Shown: positions 9,243 through 15,541 of the stretch, piece by piece
Layout: each line of letters starts with the position of its first letter
Numbering within the stretch: the first letter of the stretch is position 1
Program-made: the position numbers and the translations under genes
From: Obelidium mucronatum
Lineage: Eukaryota > Chytridiomycota > Chytridiomycetes > Chytridiales > Chytriomycetaceae
DNA length: 15,541 nucleotides
Assembly (NCBI GenBank): GCA_025765595.1
Contig: JAIVFH010000536.1
Coordinates: 1 to 15,541, forward strand
Direction: 5' to 3'
Notes under the pieces: model-generated
Databases searched by the model: none
What the model was told of the DNA's origin: nothing
What the model saw: the letters and a program-made list of their open reading frames with translations, nothing else

Positions 9243-9464
9243 ATGGATGAGCTATTATTGCAAGGCATGAAGAAAGCGGGACATATTCCATGGAGCAAAG
9301 CAGCAATTATTCCAGAGCAGTTGCGGGATGATGCGTGCTTGGATGATTTTGGGGACGGTGTGTTTTTTTCGCCAAGGCATTTGGGTACTGGCACTGGGCA
9401 TAATCATATCGAGGCGGCAAGAACTCAGGGGACGAGTGTATCATTGAGCGCCATCCTCCAATAG
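9243..9464 (+). CDS. Candidate ORF of 73 residues, unrecognised
   Basis: An ATG at 9243 opens a frame ending in a TAG at 9462-9464; the frame stays open upstream to about 9186. Its translation (MDELLLQGMKKAGHIPWSK... then DDACLDDFGDGVFFSPRHLG) has mixed composition and charged segments more protein-like than its surroundings. An AG acceptor-like site (TTGCACAG) ends near 9202, so it could be the last exon of a spliced gene. I cannot find a convincing upstream exon and recognise no domain. Confidence 0.2.
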   Translation: MDELLLQGMKKAGHIPWSKAAIIPEQLRDDACLDDFGDGVFFSPRHLGTGTGHNHIEAARTQGTSVSLSAILQ

Positions 9465-9791
9465 ACTATAGCATGAACTTCAAATAAAAGTTCTGAACTT
9501 GATGTTGCAGTAAGGACCCATTCGAATTGGTCTCTGGACTGTAGTGCCCATTAGTTTCTTGCAAGGCTTCAATAGCTTTCAGTCATTGCTCAGTATCTGT
9601 GCTAAGTTGGATTCGCAGCTGAAAGAGTTTTGCTATTGGGAGTTTCTGGAGACTGGAGCTTCTTCGTATAACTTTAAACTTCAAAATTATCAAAAATAAG
9701 GCCTATTGACAATGGGCTTTCGAGCATTATATTATGGCAGGCTATTATTTGGGCTCAATCTAAAAGAAAAGCAAAAGAACCTACCAACCGC

Positions 9792-9844
9792 AATATTCGA
9801 ATATAAACAGACTTGCGGACAGTTTGCAGTGTAATATTCGAATA
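9792..9844. repeat. Pair of AATATTCGAATA palindromic motifs
   Basis: The 12-mer AATATTCGAATA occurs at 9792-9803 and 9833-9844, 41 bp apart. Each is centred on TTCGAA; the first extends to a perfect 12-bp palindrome (9793-9804). They lie in AT-rich spacer upstream of the coiled-coil gene. They could be a dimer-binding regulatory motif or chance in AT-rich DNA. Confidence 0.5.
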
Positions 9845-10066
9845 AATTAAAACCAAACTCAAAAGCATAATAAGTGTGTGTTTAACAAGGAGACCTATAT
9901 TTTTTATTCATCCAGACCTCATCGAGTAAAACATTCTTTGAGAGAAATACTTTACAGTATCAAGGCAGATGAATTGTGAAAGAAAAAAATTTCCAGTGCA
10001 GCACCCCTGGTCACCAACAATGTTGAGAGGGCGGGATGCAAAAATACGACGCAATAACTCCCAATA

Positions 10067-11876
10067 ATGAATGGAACTCCAGCTGAGCTATTGCCGCGTT
10101 CTCCTCGGCAGCTTCCCTTGCATCATTCGCGCGACAAGGAGAATGCAAGTCATCAATCGCTGAGAAACTACTTTATTGACATTGTTTAAGAGCAAAGAAC
10201 GGGCCAGTCTGGATAGACACAGTGCATCCTCGCGTCTTGAAGCCTTAGAAACCGAGTACGCAGTCCTCAATAATGTAACGTGGTCGCCAGTCAATGTTCC
10301 ATTGTTCTCCAACTTGAACACTTGAACGAATAGAAATACGCAACGCTCCTCCAGGAGACGACCGCCTCTGCTTCGTCTATTCAGAATCTGGAACTTGAAA
10401 ACAAGACTCTTCGCGCCGAGATTGACGCTCTCCTAAAGGAGCAGCGAGCTTTGATTCGGACGAATACGGATGTTAATGACCAGCTTGAGGAAGAAGTAAC
10501 AGCAAAACTTTGTTTTAAGTAGTATTCTGCTGAGAAAACACTGATCAATGTGTGGTTTTAGGTTTCTTCGCGTGATAAAACCCTTGAGAATTGGCGAATC
10601 AAAGAGCAAACACTGGCCAACACGATCAAGATCCAGAAATCTGAAATAAAGGGTTCGAGGCATGCGTGTGTTGTTCAGGTTTTTTACACTAATGGAATTC
10701 GCATAAGACTTGAAGTTTCAATTAAAAGGAGCTGTGGCGCCACAAAAAGATGGAGAGATGACAGGAACTAGGATCTATATCGAAGAGCTTAAGTTGGCCA
10801 ATAAGCAGGCTGAAGCTCAAATTGCTATGCTGAACCATCAAGTTTTGCAAGTACGACAACCCCACCAACATACTACAAATACGTCTACTTAACATGTTTA
10901 TTCAGCTCCAAGAATCAATTAAAGAACTGTCTCACGATCTGTTCAGTAATCAGCAAATGCTTGGGGGCATGCAAGAGCAATATAATCAACTCGAATTTGA
11001 ATCGAAGCAAATTTTTGAAGAAAGAAACCAGCTGTGTGTTGAAGTCCAGCATTATGAAATGCTACTGCAAGAGCAAGGGCAAAAGTACAACAAATTCAGT
11101 AAGGAACTTACTAGTGAGCAAGAAGGTGGGCCTCACGAGCAAGGACGAGCCGTGAAAATGAGTTGTGAAAGGAAAGAAGAGCATAGAAACAGTCTCGCTA
11201 ACGAAATAGAAGACGCGGATGCTGCTCCGTCTGACAATGAAGGTAATTGGGTATTTAATTAGTTGAAATTGTGATTGACCAGAGTGTTTCAGCCCTTCGT
11301 GAAGAAATTGTGGGATTGACGCAGTACATAAACAAACTGATTCAACAAATCAATGATGCTGGTTTGGAGCAAGAGCGTCGAATTGATTCTTCAGTTGTTA
11401 TTCCTACTGCTAAGAGGTGGACTCTTGGCCTGCGCAGTTTTTCTGGAGGGAAAGCGGCTTCCAAATCAGAGTTGCCGTGGGTGCCAGTGCTTGAACCCAT
11501 TGTATTCGACCATAAGGAATGGACGGCGAAACAGGCATTGGTGACTAGAAGAAACGAGCTGGGAGCTGATGCCGAGACTCTAACTTTGTCCCACGATAAT
11601 GCTGAGATACCTAAACGAAACACCGTGCTTGGATCTTTAAGCAAAACACTTGGATCCTGGTATTCATCACCAGCCAACCGCAAAAATCCAGATGCCGATG
11701 AAAATTTGCCTTTGGGAGTGATATACAAAGACAGCAAACCCGACTTCTCTTCGAAGATTACCGTTGCAGAAATTACTCCACAATTTCATGAAATTCAAAA
11801 ATTGGAACGTGCCTTGCCAAAAATTGGATATCGCCAAAGTAGAATTTTGGAAAATAAGAGGGCTATACAATACTAG
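10067..11876 (+). CDS. Coiled-coil protein, function unknown
   Basis: Spliced exons read as a continuous protein of about 490-507 residues. They are 10067-10274, 10334-10495, 10562-10652, 10708-10850, 10906-11242 and 11293-11876; intron lengths are 59, 66, 55, 55 and 50 nt. The third intron ends AAG. The middle is strongly heptad-rich (for example NLELENKTLRAEIDALLKEQ, IYIEELKLANKQAEAQIAML), typical of cytoskeletal or centrosomal scaffolds. The N-terminus has a DKEN motif (residues 23-26), a possible APC/C KEN-box degron. The segment ALREEIVGLTQYINKLI (about 11293-11342) recalls a motif I associate loosely with conserved fungal coiled-coil proteins. The C-terminal 150 residues are not coiled. 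Exon 1 needs either removal of one A at 10165-10167 or a 49-nt intron (10149-10197) to reach the downstream frame. No family is assigned. Confidence 0.7.
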
Positions 11877-12023
11877 ATACTTTTCATTTTATCCTGTAAA
11901 TAAATTAGCTTATTTATTCCATCTACGAAAAATGAGAGAAAACAGCAAAAAAAAGCATGTATATGTCCGCCAAATAGCGAGTGTAGACTTTGCTCAAGAT
12001 ATCACCACATCGACAAATGAGCG

Positions 12024-13816
<1,793 letters not shown>

Positions 13817-15541
13817 ATGATGGTGAGTGTCCGAGACAGACCTCCAGCATCACTTCCCGGCCGCACTGAATCAGAATACCCACACAAACTCGACTTCATT
13901 TTACTCCGGCCGTCTCTGATTGACTCTGACACTGCTCTTTCTACCCCAGCAGTCCTACATTCAAATGCAGGACCCAACACTGGATCGAAGCTTCCGTGGG
14001 CATCGAGATGTTATCACCGACCTCTCATTCAAACCATCTATGACGCAAATCGCAAGTGGCTCCATGGACAACTCGGTGATGGTGTGGAATTTCAAGCCTC
14101 AAATGCGAGCGTTTCGCTTCGTTGGACACAAAGTATGCCACCTTCGCGCGTGGAATATGCTTCAAAATAGTCTGCATACTGAATTAAGTGCTTTGCCAGG
14201 GACCCGTCACATCGGTGGATTTTTCACCCTCTGGAAACTTGCTGGCGTCTGCTTCGCGGGATCAAACTGTTCGCTTATGGACTCCGAACGTGTAAATATA
14301 CCATGTTTCGTGTATAGTTTCCATTCATCACAGGCGCTTTTTAATCAGGAAAGGGGATGTCACTGTGTTTAAGGCGCACACGTCTGCGGTTCGAACAGTC
14401 CGCTTTTCGCATGATGGGGAATCTTTCCTTACTTGCTCGGATGATAAATCCGTAAAGGTATAGCTGCTCTTTTTGGTTTTGGTTTGCCTCACCATGTTGA
14501 ATCCAAACCAGGTCTGGAGTGCCCATCGAGCCAAATTCCAATATACTCTCGCAGGACATATGAATTGGGTCCGCACGGCGCGATTTTCACCTGATTCCAA
14601 ACTCATTGTATCCGGAGGAGATGATAAGAGCGTGAAGCTGTGGGATCTGGCAAGCAAGAATTGCATCAAAACGTATTGGGACCATACCGGGTAAGCATAA
14701 TAACGTTGCTGAAATCGTACGATCTAACGAGGCTTTTTTTCGTTTTTATTATTAGCATGGTGACAAGTACTGCATTTCATCCTGCTGGAACAATTATCGC
14801 CACCGCTTCAACAGATAAATCCATCAAACTGTTTGACATTCGAACCCACAAGCTGATCCAGCACTACCATGATGCCCACGTCGGCGCAGGACCGGCTGCA
14901 GACACCAAAGGAGGGGAATCCGCATGGGCAGGTGGAGGTCCAAACAGCATTGCCTTTGGTGGGCCTGGTGGCAATTGGTTGATAAGTACGGGAATGGATG
15001 GGGTTGTTAAGGTATGTCATGAAAACTGTGAGTTTCTTTAAACGGCTAGTAATAAGCAGTCAATGTATTAGATTTGGGATTTGAAAGAGGGACATCTGTT
15101 CTACACTCTGCATGGGCAAAAAATGGTCCCACGACAGCCGCAGTATTTTCTCCTGAAGGTGCCTTTTTCGCCACAGGCGGCAGCGACTCTCAAGTGATGG
15201 TTTGGAAAAGCAACTTTGACGCAGGTGTTCCATTGAATGCCGACGACGTTGGAGGTATGTACCCAAAAATATCAGCTGCTGCTCGAATATTCATTGAAAG
15301 AAGCGTTGCAGCAAAATACAAGAGCGGTCCAGGTGGCTTGGCGACACACCCGCACGCATCCCATCCTATTCACACCGAACCGACCGCACAATCATCCTTC
15401 TTCACGGTAGGTTCCAAAACTGGCAAGAACCACTCCAATAATCGAGCAAACCCCATACTTGACTCGGTGACAATCTCTCAACACCAATCTGGAATCACGC
15501 AACAGAGAAAACTGGCGTCCATGAATAGCAACCTAGTTACC
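13817..15541 (+). CDS. POC1: POC1 centriolar WD40-repeat protein, 3'-truncated
   Basis: POC1 is a conserved centriole/basal-body protein needed for centriole stability; its WD40 propeller is followed by a C-terminal POC1 coiled coil. Exons: 13817-13822, 13953-14132, 14200-14291, 14349-14457, 14512-14690, 14756-15011, 15072-15254 and 15312 to beyond 15541. All junctions are in phase with GT..AG. The start MDPSLxRxFxGH-type signature appears as [16 protein letters not shown]. Seven blades end in VMVWNF, VRLWTP, VKVWS, VKLWD, IKLFD, VVKIWD and VMVWKSNFD; the last is the hallmark end of the POC1 propeller. Blade 6 has a Gly/Ala-rich insertion (about residues 230-252). One A seems missing in the A-run 15118-15123 (expected [12 protein letters not shown]). 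The low-complexity linker after the propeller is open to the window edge; the C-terminal coil lies outside. Confidence 0.93.

Larger units (their letters stand above)
7083..10066. other. 3-kb stretch without a recognisable conserved gene
   Basis: After the LYS2 stop there is a T-rich probable 3' end (about 7090-7115). Then about 2.9 kb follow with short, unspliced, mostly non-ATG open frames whose translations I do not recognise. Three overlapping frames are open around 8290-8700 and two around 8913-9160, but none continues across a convincing splice junction. The region holds an imperfect inverted repeat (7636-7756), a 17-bp direct repeat (7737-7753 and 9108-9124), a GACGGC/GCCGTC stem around 8995-9018 and paired TTCGAA palindromes near 9792-9844. 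It may be intergenic DNA, degenerate mobile-element remains or lineage-specific genes. I saw no tRNA or rRNA. Confidence 0.5.

Noticed and set aside
15118..15123. Programmed -1 ribosomal frameshift at the A-run in POC1
   Set aside because: The context does not fit an X-XXY-YYZ slippery site in the reading frame, and similar single-base breaks in other genes make a consensus error more likely.

Overview
The window is nuclear DNA from a fungus, most likely an early-diverging flagellated one (a chytrid-like lineage). Three things point there. The genes are split by many short introns (about 49-92 nt) with CTAAC/CTAAT-like branch sites. A full alpha-aminoadipate reductase gene (LYS2) marks the fungal lysine pathway. 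A POC1 gene, encoding a core centriole/basal-body protein, is expected only in organisms that build centrioles. A complex I accessory subunit (NDUFS5) implies aerobic respiration and argues against the anaerobic Neocallimastigomycota. The exact species cannot be read from the sequence.

Layout from left to right. 102-966 (+) is the 3' part of a GPN1/Npa3 GTPase gene, cut by the left edge. It converges with NDUFS5 (1136-1560, -), which shares a 363-bp divergent promoter region with LYS2 (1924-7082, +). LYS2 has six exons. Its third intron is unusually long (about 640 nt) and packed with about 20 short GC-rich perfect hairpins, partly organised as 86-bp tandem repeats. This is the most unusual structure in the window. 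From 7083 to 10066 no conserved gene is recognisable. This stretch holds an imperfect 121-bp inverted repeat, a 17-bp direct repeat, paired TTCGAA-centred palindromes and a few weak ORFs. 10067-11876 (+) encodes a coiled-coil protein of about 500 residues. It converges with a minus-strand gene (12024 to about 13398) for a tandem WW-domain plus coiled-coil protein resembling the KIBRA/MAGI type. That gene is divergent from POC1 (13817 to beyond the right edge, +), a seven-bladed WD40 gene with at least eight exons.

Four of the six main genes carry single-base disruptions of otherwise well-conserved reading frames, five of seven of them in or beside short homopolymers. I read these mainly as consensus errors in the assembly, not as four pseudogenes; the intact LYS2 and NDUFS5 frames agree with that. 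Several introns appear to end in AAG instead of the usual CAG/TAG.

The genes are ordinary housekeeping or cytoskeletal genes and do not form one pathway. GPN1 acts in RNA polymerase II assembly and import, NDUFS5 in respiration, LYS2 in lysine synthesis and POC1 in centrioles. The two coiled-coil genes beside POC1 may be cytoskeletal, but that is only inference from their architecture.
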